From NCBI RefSeq assembly GCF_000835495.1, contig NW_015622545.1, forward strand, positions 3,984,042-4,048,041: a stretch of 64,000 nt of DNA. Direction: 5' to 3'. Within the stretch, counting starts at the first letter, position 1, and every line of letters starts with the position of its first letter. The translations under genes and the position numbers were made by a program. The notes under the pieces were generated by a model, which saw only the letters and a list, made by a program, of their open reading frames with translations, ran no database searches and was not told the DNA's origin. This stretch comes from Cladophialophora immunda. Taxonomy: Eukaryota > Ascomycota > Eurotiomycetes > Chaetothyriales > Herpotrichiellaceae. This document shows, piece by piece, positions 45,970-57,041 of the stretch.

Positions 45970-46704
45970 GGAGGAGGTGATGTGGTTGACCGTAGATGGT
46001 CTGTGTGAGCAAGGGGTCGCGAGCACAGATCGGTTGTTCCGTGAGGGTGCAACTGATTGGGACGTGATTGAGAGTCTCGCAAAGCCGGAGAATTGATGCA
46101 AACCACTGACCCAAGGCAGCGCACGAGGCCCGCTTGGTTGCCGGAACAGAATCGTACGTAAACAAACGATCAGGTGACTTGGCGTGCTTGGCGTGCTTGG
46201 CAAGCCCCTCGATCTCCCGAGACGGCGACCAATGTTATCCCTGCCTTATTTGGTATACACTATCATGAGTGTCCGATCTCCCAGAGTCCATGCGGCGAAG
46301 GCCTTTCTCTACTGGCGCGGTTTGAAGATTGTGCCAGTCGCGAACTGCAGATCTATGGTTCCAGGATCTCTATCCACTAACCCACCCATGAGAAGGCAGA
46401 CCCTGCCCAAGCTAATGCAACGTGCATATACGCCATGTTGTTTTTGGTCCAGTACCAATGAAGAGGATCGACATTTGCATGAAATCAAAAAGAAAGCTGG
46501 CTGCGTCCTCGACATAGACGTGCTTCGTGACTACGAGTTCACGCGTTGTCTGGCGAAGAATTGGCAGAATTCCATCTTTACATTGCCGACCGCCTCGCCA
46601 ATGAACCATACAACCTCATGCACATATTTATCACCCAACTGAATCATCCGTGACAAGATGTTGATATTCCGGGAACACTAACGCGTAGACGCCGTACCTG
46701 GATT
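45970..46704. other. Intergenic between CBS-PB1 and an orphan gene
   Basis: Contains the CBS-PB1 promoter. Plus-strand frames at 46174-46642 have no recognisable domain. No RNA gene or repeat seen, apart from a twice-repeated GGCGTGCTT near 46180-46198. Confidence 0.4.
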
Positions 46705-47208
46705 TTAACTCAAAGGACTGAAATTCACCTATATAATGACATGGTTAGTAACTTCCGCGGAAATGTCTTCTATACTTACATTGTTGCCGTTTCGGATGAA
46801 GTTGCCCGCAAAACACCAGTTAAGGTATCCTCTACCAGAAGGAACGTCAGTGGAAAAGGCCTTTTCTATCATGTGAATCATGGGTTTCAGAAGAGCCACT
46901 AACCCGTCACCCTGCAGTACAAACGGACCCGAATCGAAGACGTAACAGGAGTATGTCAAGACGGAGCCGCTGTTGGGACACGTGCATTCCCGAACAGTCA
47001 TTTGGCGGTTGATGAGGCCGGACGCGTCGTGCTTGGTGAAGACGCACATGACGTTCTTCCCGGGGTTGCTGGACGACATGTCTCCGATTTGCACCTGCGT
47101 CCACGAGCTCCGGTAGTCCTTGTCCGCGCCCGTGTCCCAGATTGCGCCAACCAACGCGACGCCGACGTCGACGATGCCCGCAGCTATATCAGCCACTACC
47201 TGCGCCAT
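46705..47208 (-). CDS. Uncharacterised small protein, 2 exons
   Basis: Exons 46780-47208 and 46705-46728 give 150 residues. The 51-nt intron has GTAAGT, a perfect TACTAAC branch site and a TAG acceptor, which is strong support for a real gene. The product starts with a hydrophobic amphipathic stretch (MAQVVADIAAGIVDVGVALVGAIW), then a compact domain with four Cys in the middle (VMCVF, RECTCPNSG, YSCYVFDSG), and ends in WCFAGNFIRNGNNVNFSPLS. I do not recognise the family. The N-terminus could be a weak signal anchor or a globular helix. The frame stays open upstream to 47346, but without a better start. Confidence 0.6.
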
Positions 47209-48030
47209 TGCTGCTCTCTTTCGTGGCAGAGAGTGTTGTGAGTGTCGAGGTTGCGCAGTGCCACAGCAGATTGGGGTCGTCCTAGACTCTGAGATGCTAC
47301 TGATCGCAGAGATCCGGTAACTCAAATGTCGTTGCCGCAGCTTCACGCAATTTATCTTGCAAGGGCCTGCGAACTACTGTAGCGCCCGTCACCCATTCTC
47401 TAAGGGCCCCGAGTTGAATGAAAGCCCGTTGAGCTATGCACTTGGGACCACGGACCGAGTATCGATGCATTCGGAAAAGGGGACAGTCCTAAGCTGACTG
47501 TGCCTATGGGACACCTGCTGACTGGGCTCTGTGTATTCGACCAGATTGCACTGTGAACAAAAGACCTTTCCCGAATCCTGCGACGAAATCAGTTTCTACC
47601 CTTATCACTCAATGATTCCCGAGACAGTTGCGATTGGTGTTCCTGAAAGTAGTGATCGCGACTACAACACGGCTGACCCGCAAACTCTATCTCAATCTTG
47701 GATCCGGTAGCGGTGACTAACAAGACCCTTATCCTGTATAGGCACTATAATCAACGGGTATAAATAAACCCTCTATTCGAATCGAGATAGCACGTTAGCG
47801 TAACCTGTACCTCATGTAACTCGCCGGCGTCCGAAGAGTGTGATTTCGCCCGCCTCCTTAGGTGGGCATCTCGATGGCCTTACGTCTGTGATCCTCAGAT
47901 TGAAACGGAGTCTTTTCTGGACTTGTGGTACAGCGCAAGTCATACACTCTATACATATAAAGACGGCCACCCACCTCTCGGAAGCACTGCCTTTCCCCCA
48001 CCCTGCTTTTCCTGAACACCAGCTATAATA
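47209..48030. other. Intergenic between two orphan small genes
   Basis: Divergent promoters of two small genes. A TATAAA-like run (TATAAATAAACC) lies near 47760. No gene called. Confidence 0.45.
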
Positions 48031-48613
48031 ATGCATGGACACGACGAAAGCTACGGACTTGACGGCGGCGAGGCCGAGGGCGAGGGCGAAGGCGACGACA
48101 GCTACGACTACGCCGACCAGCAGGGCGACGACGGCCAGGGCATGGCTGCCGGGGCCGTGGGAAACGACCACGACGCGGCATCGCTGATCCAGCTGGTCGT
48201 CAAACTGCTGCTGGACCCGCAACCGGGGCCCTCGCACGTTCCAAAACCACAGCACGCCCACTCGAGATTCGCACAGGATCCCCGGCATGCCGAGTCCATG
48301 CGGCTCCTCGATAAGATTGCCTGTGAGACCCGGGTTTTTTTTCCCCCGCCTTACCAGCTTTACGGCCCCCTTTTTGTTCTCTCCAGGGATACTGACGATA
48401 GTCATAGCGGAGCCGATCCATGAAGCTCACCTGGAGAGCATGATCCACGTCGGGCTTTTGCTGCTTGCTCGTATGGCCAAAAAGGTCGGGATGACGGCAG
48501 GCCACGAGGCTCAGGGTCCGGACGCGGGAGAGGATGGAGGACACGGCGAAGATCAGGCTCACGGCCACGGTGAAGATGAAACCCACGGGCATGGAGAAGA
48601 CGAATGTTGCTAG
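48031..48613 (+). CDS. Small acidic His-rich protein ending in Cys-Cys, 2 exons
   Basis: Exons 48031-48322 and 48387-48613 (64-nt intron with GTGAGA donor, a long pyrimidine tract and CTCCAG acceptor) give 172 residues. The N-terminus is MHGHDESYGLDG followed by Glu/Gly/Asp-rich sequence. A middle part holds two hydrophobic helices (SLIQLVVKLLL and, across the splice, IAWILTIVIAE ... MIHVGLLLLARMAKKVG). The C-terminus repeats HGHGEDE and ends GEDECC. His-Gly-His and Asp/Glu clusters at both ends suggest metal binding, and the two terminal cysteines could be lipid-modified; both are inference. The opposite strand is also open (47812-48405), but the intron signals and the clean end favour this strand. 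No known family recognised. Confidence 0.55.
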
Positions 48614-49342
48614 GCCGGGGTTACAAAGGAGACCTGAAGCAGAAGTCTCCAGTCACTGACTCACTAGCACGAGAACCATGGCCAGACTGTATAGAATTCA
48701 GATCAGCGGATTCACGGTTAGCGACGTGTTGGTCTGAGAGAGGTCTTCCTCTAATAGGTGCTGAGGCGCTCATGAATGGAACTGGACATATTTGGCTGCA
48801 AGTATGTACTGAGGTCTTCATGCATACTGGCCACGTTCTGGGAACGCCGCACAAACGGTGTCAGCCGGCGCCCAGGGGCTATTTGAGACTCGTCAATGCT
48901 AGCCTGAGAGACCAACGGGCGTGTCCATCATCAGCAGGTCTCATTACTGTCCAGCGACGATATCTAGACCTTTATTTCAACCTGTCTGACTCTGTTTCTC
49001 GTGCTCTGGCTCTGGATTCTTGGTATCATTTTCCTCGAGGGCCGTGGATTTCCAATAGCGGTTGATTCCACCAGTAAGAGAACTGTTGGTCGTCGGTTCC
49101 CGAGGATTGTCGGCAGCATTGATGTGTCTCTCAAGCTACTAATCGCTTTCCTCCTTAGTTGTCGCAGATCGGCGACAAGATAATGGCTCCGCAGAACTGC
49201 GTCCTCCGCGTTTTTGAACTCAGGACTGGTCGAGATGGATGCTATGTCCGCTCCATGGACCAATACAGTCTGGACCAACATGGCTGGTCGTGACTTATGG
49301 ACACATCCATCGTCAGCGCCACGTATTGTATCCAGTTAAGGA
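48614..49342. other. Convergent 3' regions before the regulator gene
   Basis: The small His-rich gene and the Zn2Cys6 gene converge here. The open frame 48604-49065 has no domain. Nothing else seen. Confidence 0.45.
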
Positions 49343-51521
49343 TCACCAATTCCAGGCTTTGATCAGCTTCGCCACCAAGTTGGCGGTAGGATAGGCCAGA
49401 TTCTCCTCAAGCATCTTCAAGAACCAAACAAGCGCCTCTTGCTCTACCTTGTTGTCAAAATACTCCCCGCACAGCATGACTGCTGCACAGGCATTGAGGT
49501 GGATAGGTGGCGCTTGCTTATTACTGAGTGCCATGCCACAGAGCTTGACACAAGCAGTCTTTGATATCGCCATGACCTCTCGTTGGCTGGCCAGATATCC
49601 GCTCCCCAGTTTCTTCCGCCCTGGGTCAAATGTGACCAGCAATATCCTCGTAAGTTCGGCATACGCTGCAGCCGTGACATGGTAAGTGTCGAGGTACAAG
49701 ATCTCTGGGAACAGTCGAGTAGGTCCTAGACAGCCTTCCTGCTCATGGATAGGGATGAAAGAGGCCGGTAAAGACGATTGTAAGAAGTCGGCCTGTTCTT
49801 TCAAGTTGAGCCATCGTTGGCGATCAACGCCAAGATTCGGTAGGATCGTGTAACAGAACTCGAGGACATCGGCATGAAAGATGACAACGCGGTCAGCCCA
49901 AACGGCGTCTATCGCCGGGGAAAAGTCTCGGAAGGAATCAAACTTGGACAGCGGGAATGTGAATGCCTGTTGAGTCATGAAGGAAGCATGAAGCTCTTGT
50001 CGAAGCGCAATCCAGAAGCATGCCTGCCTGAGTCCATCTGCTTGAGAACCGTGAGCTGTGGTCAACAGCTCTCGAGTGGTTGGACTGAGAGGGGACTTGG
50101 GACGGAGGTCTGATCGCTCTTCTGCGACTTCGCCTGTCGTCAGGACCCCTGCTGAATTTGTGGCCGGCTTGATGCTGTAGATTTGCGGGGAACTGTGCGG
50201 TATCGCGGCCACCAGAGGCGTCTGCGCTTCCATGAATGCGCCGGTGACACGGAGGAACACGTCCTTGGGAGTTTTGCCCTCGTGGTAGGGGGTGTCGATT
50301 TCCTCGTCGGTCCGCAGGATGATGGATGCCGCCAGCAGGTCAACATTCTGGATCTGTTCAGGATCGATGCTGAACCTTAGAAGGTCTCGAATGCATTCGT
50401 TCTGGTATTCCCACACAGAGTCTTGTTCGACGTGCGGTAACAGCAGACCGTTCCACTCGAGAGCGTCATCGGCTTTCTTGTGTTCCTGCAGTCGAACGAG
50501 ATGCCTCGCCGCTGCCGTGCATATGGCGTTCAGAAGGGTTTCTGACGTTCGAGCTCTCTGCGGCACCACCTGACCGAAATGCCTGTAAGGATCGCAAAGA
50601 TCGAACCACGGTGAGAGCTCTTGCATGAAATACCTCAGGAATATAGCTCTGTCACGGGCCGAGGCGGCTTGATTCCCGACATTTCTCGACGCCGGCGCGT
50701 TGTCCTCGTTGAGATGAATGTCGAGCAATTTTCCCGCCGAGTCGTCTGGCTCGGTTACATGAGACATCCATTGCAGATGCGTTTGATCCGTTCCGACGTT
50801 GGAGGTATATATTGTGAAGGGCGAGCGTGACACGTTGGGTGACAACCAGTTCGACGATATAGCAGGTTGATCCTGATCGCTCTGTCCAGTGTCTGTGATG
50901 AATGTGTTGTGCAGCAGGAGGCGCTCGGAGAGTGCCTCCCCTGTGTCACTTGTGGGTGGAGAGCCCTTCTCCCAGGCGTTTTCAGTATCTGAAGCATCAC
51001 TCTGGGATTCAGGCTCTTCTGCAGTAGCCAGTTCTGCGTAGTCGGCTTCATTGTCGCTTTCACCGTGAGTGGCGATAATCTTGCCAGTCTCGTCCACGTA
51101 TCTAAGTTGCCCTAAGATAACATCTGTCAGTGGGAATGGTTTGATCATCTTTAAAGATATATGTGTGAAGCGGACTGTTCGTCTCAACCCATGGCTGGTC
51201 TTCCTGAAAGCGAATCTGAGCGTCGACCTTTGGCGTCTTACGAAACCGGATCTTTGGGTGCGTGCGATCGCAGTTGATGCCTTTGCGTCGACACCTCGAA
51301 CATTCGATTGCATCGTAGTCACCTTTTCCCTATCAGACGTGTTGCATGGAATGGATGCTACAGTCTTACACCTCAAATGTCGATCTGTTCAGAGCCGGTC
51401 AGCCGGTGAGTAGGTACACATGGGAGGGAAGCCTGTAAACTTATCTACAATTGAGGCATGGCCTCAGCTTGTGCCTTTTTCTCTTCTGGGCAGCTTTTGT
51501 TGACGCCGATGTCTCCTCCAT
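49343..51521 (-). CDS. Zn2Cys6 transcription factor, 4 exons, one AT-AC intron
   Basis: Exons 51445-51521, 51370-51386, 51176-51322 and 49343-51111 give 669 residues. Joined in this way, the N-terminus has a basic leader (QKRKRHKLRP) and a perfect zinc cluster C-x2-C-x6-C-x6-C-x2-C-x6-C running CLNCRDRHLRC then DYDAIECSRCRRKGINC. Next come the conserved FQEDQPWVETNRQLRYVDET and the long middle region of fungal regulators (FLRYFMQELSPWFDLCDP ... LLNAICTAAARHL). Intron 1 has ATAAGT/AC ends; introns 2 and 3 (47 and 64 nt) are GT-AG. Without splicing, stops or frame changes separate the zinc ligands. The transporter and P450 genes next door are plausible targets, by position only. Confidence 0.82.
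51387..51444 (-). other. Probable AT-AC intron with U2-type signals
   Basis: The intron begins ATAAGTTTAC and ends TCTGAAC, is 58 nt long and has a CTGAC branch-like site 16 bases from its end. No GT-AG alternative keeps the frame: the only joins that yield the missing zinc-cluster residues are AT-AC or the equivalent one-base shift. The sequence shows the frame logic; the splicing itself is inferred. Confidence 0.6.
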
Positions 51522-51952
51522 CTTGATGCGAGTGGAGGTCTGTTCGCGGGAGGCGGGTGATTGCGCTTTATATGTGGACGTAATATACTTCTCATCACTT
51601 GGTCAAATGGTTTAGCTTTAGGCTGGAAAGGGCCTAGGACACGGTCATCGACCCCGCAGCTTCTATCAACCTACATCAGAGAACTCAGAACACACTTAAT
51701 AGACCTCCATTTCTTGTAGGGACATAGTTAGGCCTGCTCAGTGTAGTGAAATCCGCGTTACTATGAACACTATGCTTATGTTGGATGAAGACATTTCGAG
51801 TGGCAAGTAACAAGTCAAGACGTCTCAGCGATGGAGGCAGATCTATACATGTAGATAGCGTGTTTGAATTCTTTCCCTTCTCTAACCATTCCCTCTGTTC
51901 AAAATATCGGATCAACAGAGTGTTTGCTAGCTCATCAGTGATTTGTGTGCAG
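51522..51952. other. Promoter of the Zn2Cys6 gene and 3' region of the MFS gene
   Basis: About 430 bases, the 5' side of the regulator gene and the 3' side of the transporter gene on the same strand. No gene seen. Confidence 0.5.
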
Positions 51953-53804
51953 TCACACCCTGCTTTGCTCGCCTTCACCTTCCACAACGTGGACAGTGCT
52001 CCTCCTAGCATTCTCGAGTGCCTGGGCAAGGAGAGCCTCCTCTTCAGCAACGGAATTGTCCTTGAAGACCACCGCCAACTCTTCCAAACTCCTGTTCTTC
52101 GTCTCTGGCACAAAAAAGTAAGCCCACAGACCCGCGAGAAAGCACATGACAGCAAAGAACACGTAAGTCCCGTATCCGGCGCTCTGGACCATTGGAGGCA
52201 CGGAGACGCCGACAACAAAGTTGCACAGCCATAGGAAAGCGGTGGCGAGGGCAACCCCTTTGGACCTCGTCGCTGTGGTGTACGCTTCCGCTGGTAGCGC
52301 CCACCCGAGGGGAGCATAAGTCGAACCATAGGTGAGAATGTAGACAACTGCACACCTGGTTAGTTTTCAAGTTGACGTTTGCCGCAGGATTGATACTTAC
52401 AAACCATGGCGACGCACGTCCACGCCGCTGCCGGGTGAGCAGTCCAATTAGAAGAGAATTTGGCCACCAAGATTGACATGACAATGTACGGCATCATGGA
52501 CCCGAACCCGCCGAAGATCGCAAGCGGTCGTCTTCCCACATGGTCAATGATGAAAAAGCAGAGAATAATGGCGACTAGTTGCCAGACATTCAGTATGCCA
52601 GAGATGATCAATGACATCTCATTCGACTGGCCCAGTGACGCGAATAGGATGGGCGCGTAATAAATAAACGCATTGATTCCAGAAAACTAGACACATTGTG
52701 GTAAGCTTTTGCTCCCCGAACGACAATCGATCCTAGTACTCACCTGCTGAAAGAAGGCAACGCCACAAGCGACAACAGTCCTCCTCCAATTCTTCTTGCT
52801 GAATAACTCAAGCCATGTCAATGCTTCGAGCGTAAAGCCTTGTTTCCCTGGGTAATTCTTCTCCAAGACGAGTTTTTGAAACTCCACCTCTGCCATGATA
52901 CCGCGCCATTCGACCTGGACCTGCTCGTCTGTGGCAGGCAGACGCCGCAGTCGAGCGAGGCTGTGGAGTGCGTCATCCGTCCGTCCAACCAAGGACAGCC
53001 AGCGCGGCGAGTAGGGCAGAAAGTGGACGCATGTCCCCAAGACGGTGGCACATATCATTTGGAGGCCGAACGGAACGCGGAAAGAGGCCTCTCCCGCAAT
53101 ATGCCGCGTCCCGAACGTGATCCAGTAGGCCACCACAATCCCAAGGACCACCGAGACCGATTCCAAAACCAACAAAGCACCCCGGAGGTTCGGAGGAGCA
53201 ATCTCTGAGATATACAAAGGGGCACCCTTTTCAAATGTCAGTCAAAGCGTCACCGTAAGCAGAGATCAATACGCACCATTGCTAAGGTTCCAACGCCAAT
53301 ACCACAGATGGTTCTGCCGGCGACGAGAGTGCCGTAGTTAGGCGCTGCTGTCTGAATGATGGCCCCGATATTGAAGATGACCGTAACCACAGTCAACGCC
53401 CATTTTCTAGATATGGTGTCGGCAAGCTTGGGCATGAAGAAGCAGCCGAGGAAAGCGCCAAGCTCGAGCATGCCGGTCATGAAACCAGTGTAGAAGCCAG
53501 AACCCTTGGTCGACGGGTCCGTCTCTGGAAAACGATGGTGGAACTGAGGCATGACATTGATGATGGAGATGACGCCCTGGTCGTAGCCCCAGGAGAAACC
53601 GCCAAACGAGATCAGAAGCGCCGCGCCGAACACATATGGAGACTGGATAATGCCTCTGATGCCGCTGTGGCCGTAGGAAACGTGGCCAGCAATTTCAGAA
53701 GGTCCAGCCACATGGTCGACGTGCACTGCTGTGTCAGACAGCTGTTCGCTTCCGAGTTTCTCATCAAGACGAGTCTCTTTTGTGGTCCACGTTGGGGGAG
53801 CCAT
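51953..53804 (-). CDS. MFS sugar-porter family transporter, 4 exons
   Basis: Exons 53277-53804, 52744-53226, 52401-52686 and 51953-52347 give 563 residues. Signatures of the sugar-porter family are GFSWGYDQGVISIINVM in TM1, KLADTISRKWAL, GRTICGIGVGTLAMGAPLYISEIAPPNLRG (joined across intron 1), SPRWLSLVGR, FFQQFSGINAFIYYAP (across intron 2), DHVGRRPLAIFGG, YAPLGWALPAEAYTTATRSKG and the C-terminal FVPETKNRSLEEL. The last intron uses a TGCAG acceptor at 52348 because the nearer AG breaks the frame. Fungal members import hexoses, pentoses, quinate or other polyols. It sits beside a regulator gene and near a P450. Confidence 0.9.
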
Positions 53805-54665
53805 AGCTCTTGTTGTTCCGTCGTCGGTGCACGAAGTAAAGATATTTAGTACTTTGGAGTTTTAGTTAGGAGACAAGTTGGTTGAAAAAGACCCGTGAAT
53901 CTCAGGCGACATATAATGCTGTTTGCTCGAAGGGTCGCCAGATCTTTATAGTCATTCGGTTTTCTTGCGTGGACAGCGTTGTTACCGCCTGCCCAGTTCT
54001 AGAATACATAGTTCAGGTGGCCTACCGAAGGGAAGAGCGCAAGGAAATTTCTCGTTTCGGATGAAGCCAGCCTCGAGCCAATGCATATTCCATGGGGGAC
54101 ATTCCCGGGCCCTCCATGCGGCCTCTCTCCGCGATTTTCATTTCTCCAGACGCTTACCCTCCGTATCTCCATCTAGTCTCCGTCTGGGGGACCAAGCTCG
54201 GCATGAGCGTGGCGCGAGAAGGGTCGTTTTGGCGGCTCGGAGCAAGAAATCACACTCTGCCACCTCGTCACTCGTGGGGCTGTCTGGGATGCAAGGGGCG
54301 TCGCTCCCCGCGGCAGAGCTTCGCAGCTGTTTTGCCCTATCTGGATGCGTCACCTAGTCCAGGCGGGGCGAATCCTTGGCCCTATGCTTGTGATTGGATG
54401 GTTCATTCTGTATTCACCAAATTGGGCAATTTTCTTGCGATAGATATGTTCCGAAAGAAGTTAAAATCCTGCGAAGTATTCTCGAACAACTATATCCTGT
54501 CATCGCCGTGAACAAGTGGCCGACGAAGAGATTTAAACGTGATAGAACACATAGAAAATAGAAAGCGAGCACTAAGATGCTGTATGAGTTTTCTATTTCA
54601 CTTTCCGGGCAATTTCCTTTGGTGTTTCACCGGAGAGACGAGTTTTACCCTTGCCAAAGACAACT
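53805..54665. other. Divergent promoter region, MFS transporter and P450
   Basis: About 860 bases shared by the 5' ends of the transporter (minus) and P450 (plus) genes, an arrangement that allows co-regulation. The open frame 54092-54511 has no domain. No binding site is called. Confidence 0.5.
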
Positions 54666-56328
54666 ATGCTTGCACTCCTGCTATTCACGATATCTACCGC
54701 CGGGTTTACAATCTATTTCATTGCTCTTCCAATATATCAACACTTCCAAGATGCGAAAGGTCTGCGCAAGTTTCCCACATTATCAGCCTTCTCAGGGCTC
54801 TCGGACCTCCCCTTCATCATCGAAGCCCATAAAGGTTTTCGGTCGTCGGCCCTTCTAAAGGCACACAGAGACCACCCGGTTGTCCGCATCGGCCCAAACT
54901 CCCTGTCATACGGGGATCCACGGGCCATCAAGTACATCTATGGGCATAATACCTCATGTTCCAAGGACCTGTTCTACTCGACACTCTCGGGTTCGCACTA
55001 TCACCTTGCCGATGTCGTCGACAAGTCGGAGCATGCACGCAAGCGAAAAGTTCTCGCGAGTGCTTACGCCATCAAGAACCTCGAGGGATGGGAATTCAAG
55101 GTCTCTGATCTCACGCGGCGCATCATGAAGGCCTTTGACGCACGGTGCACCGCACCGCTCCAGCCAGGCTCCCTACCATGTCCGGACGATCTGACAGTCG
55201 ATTATCGCCATTGGACCAACCTGTTCACCATTGCCGCCATCGCGAGCATTGGTCTCAGTGAGGATTTGAAGCTCTTGGACCACGGCGACGACATTGTAAC
55301 ATCCGAGAGAATGGACGGGACAACGAAGCTAGCCCACTTCCGTGACTGTCTCTTCGCCACTGCCTGGGCCCAATCGAACCTGGTCTGGGCGTATAGTTGG
55401 TACAAGGCACTGGTTCGCATCAGCGGTCTCGTATCTTCAAAATACCGTGAGTGCTGGCGCCTCAACAAGGACTGGGACGGGATAGTCTGGAGCCGGGCGA
55501 TGACGCGCCGCAGGCGGTATCAGGCTGGTGAGAAACTCGACGATTTCTTCTCTGCTCTGATGGAGGACAAGTCTGGCCGTGAGAACAACCTGGAGTGGGG
55601 TGAAATCGTGGCAGAAATCTCCATCATGATGAATGCCGGCTCAGATACTGTAAGTTTGTGGTTCCACTTTTGAAATATCCTTTACAGTTGCTCTCATCGG
55701 AGCTGCAGTGATTGATGCTAATGCTAACACTCAATAGACCGCGATTGCGATGAACAACGCCATGTACCTGCTGCTCAAAAACCCTGGCGCTCTAGCAAAA
55801 CTCAGGGAGGAGCTCGACGCGAATCTCGACGAAGAGGACGTCATCCCGCCGTACGACAAGATCAAGCACCTCCCTTACCTACGAGCGTGCCTTGATGAAT
55901 CCCTCCGCATACTTCCACCGGTCTCGTTCGGCCTCCCGCGTCGAACACCCCCGGAAGGCCTCCAGATCCTGGACGACTGGATCCCCGGCAACACCTCGGT
56001 CAGCATGTCCGCGTACGTCGTCCATCACGACCCGAGCATTTTCCCCGAGCCGAATGTTTTCAAGCCCGAACGTTGGCTCGGCGAGTCTGGGAAGGACTTA
56101 CAATCGTATTTCATCGCTTTCAGTACCGGCGCCCGGGGCTGTATTGGGAGGAATATTAGCTATCTAGAACAGAGCGTCGTGTTGGCGTTCATGGTCAAGA
56201 GGTATGAGTTCAGTTTGCCCCATCCGAACTGGGAGCCCACGAGGAGGGAGAACACAACGTTGAGCCCCGGGCCCATGTTGTTGAAGATCTGGAGAAGAGA
56301 CGCATCAAAAGCACTCGTCAAGGCGTAG
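54666..56328 (+). CDS. Cytochrome P450 monooxygenase, 2 exons
   Basis: Exons 54666-55649 and 55738-56328 (88-nt GT-AG intron) give 524 residues. The N-terminus is a hydrophobic ER anchor (MLALLLFTISTAGFTIYFIAL). Key motifs are the I-helix NAGSDTTAIAM (across the intron), ESLR of ExxR (about 382-385), FKPERWLG, and the heme loop FSTGARGCIG with Cys at about 463, so it looks functional. It resembles pisatin-demethylase/benzoate-hydroxylase-like fungal P450s with a long PG-rich meander. The start is the ATG at 54666; the frame upstream to 54651 opens only from a TTG. Substrate unknown; it shares a divergent promoter with the MFS gene. Confidence 0.9.
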
Positions 56329-57041
56329 ATCCCTCCTTCGAATACCTGCGTTGCTCCTTTCGAACAGACAGGTACAACTTCCTAAGTCACATGTTTGTGC
56401 GAGCACAGGTAAGGTGGAGTATAATGGATAGATGGATGCGAAAATGCCCAGAATGCAAGAGGATAAGCGTGAGGCAGATAGCAATTCTCCAATATCATGA
56501 CAGAGCCAAGTAATTGTGATACAGTGCGTCCGGCTAGCAGATGCCCACAGTCTTGTCTAATACACCAAGCACAGTCTCTGGAGTCACCAATCTCAAAGAC
56601 GAGAACCCTTTCGCCATTCATGCTTTTCAAGGCAAACCTGTTGAGATCTTATCGAGGGCGATAGCCTCGGAGATTGGAAGATTGTCCACCCCGTGTACGG
56701 AGTATTATCAGCCATGAAGTGACGAGCACTCAAAGGCGGGCGTGCGGCCCATGCGCATCCACCCTCTTCTTCCAAGACCAGATATCAGCACGCCAAAGCT
56801 GTCTCCCAAGGGGTATAGCAAAGCCATTTTGACACCATCGAGATGCTTTGGCTGGATTTCAAAAGCTTTTCAAACCTTCCCTCTTACGGTCCAATAATAC
56901 GGACGTACTAGTACTAGCTCAGCCTCGTCAAAATTTTGGATGCGGAGAAGACGGCATTGTGGGATCCTCGCTTTTTCCTCCGCAAACCATTAATTTTTTT
57001 TATTTTTTTTTTGGATACGGACGACACGCCTAGCAGCAAAA
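56329..57041. other. Intergenic between P450 and RRS1
   Basis: P450 3' region and RRS1 promoter. A T-run of about 20 bases broken by single bases lies at 56991-57012, just upstream of the RRS1 ATG. No ORF supported. Confidence 0.5.

Noticed and set aside
47812..48405. Minus-strand open frame of 197 codons with hydrophobic stretches
   Set aside because: It overlaps the two-exon His-rich gene in antisense; the hydrophobic runs are complements of the acidic Gly/Asp/Glu codons, and no start context or intron supports it.
54092..54511. Plus-strand frame of 139 codons upstream of the second P450
   Set aside because: Lies in a divergent promoter, no domain; the CLGCKG string is not a zinc motif.
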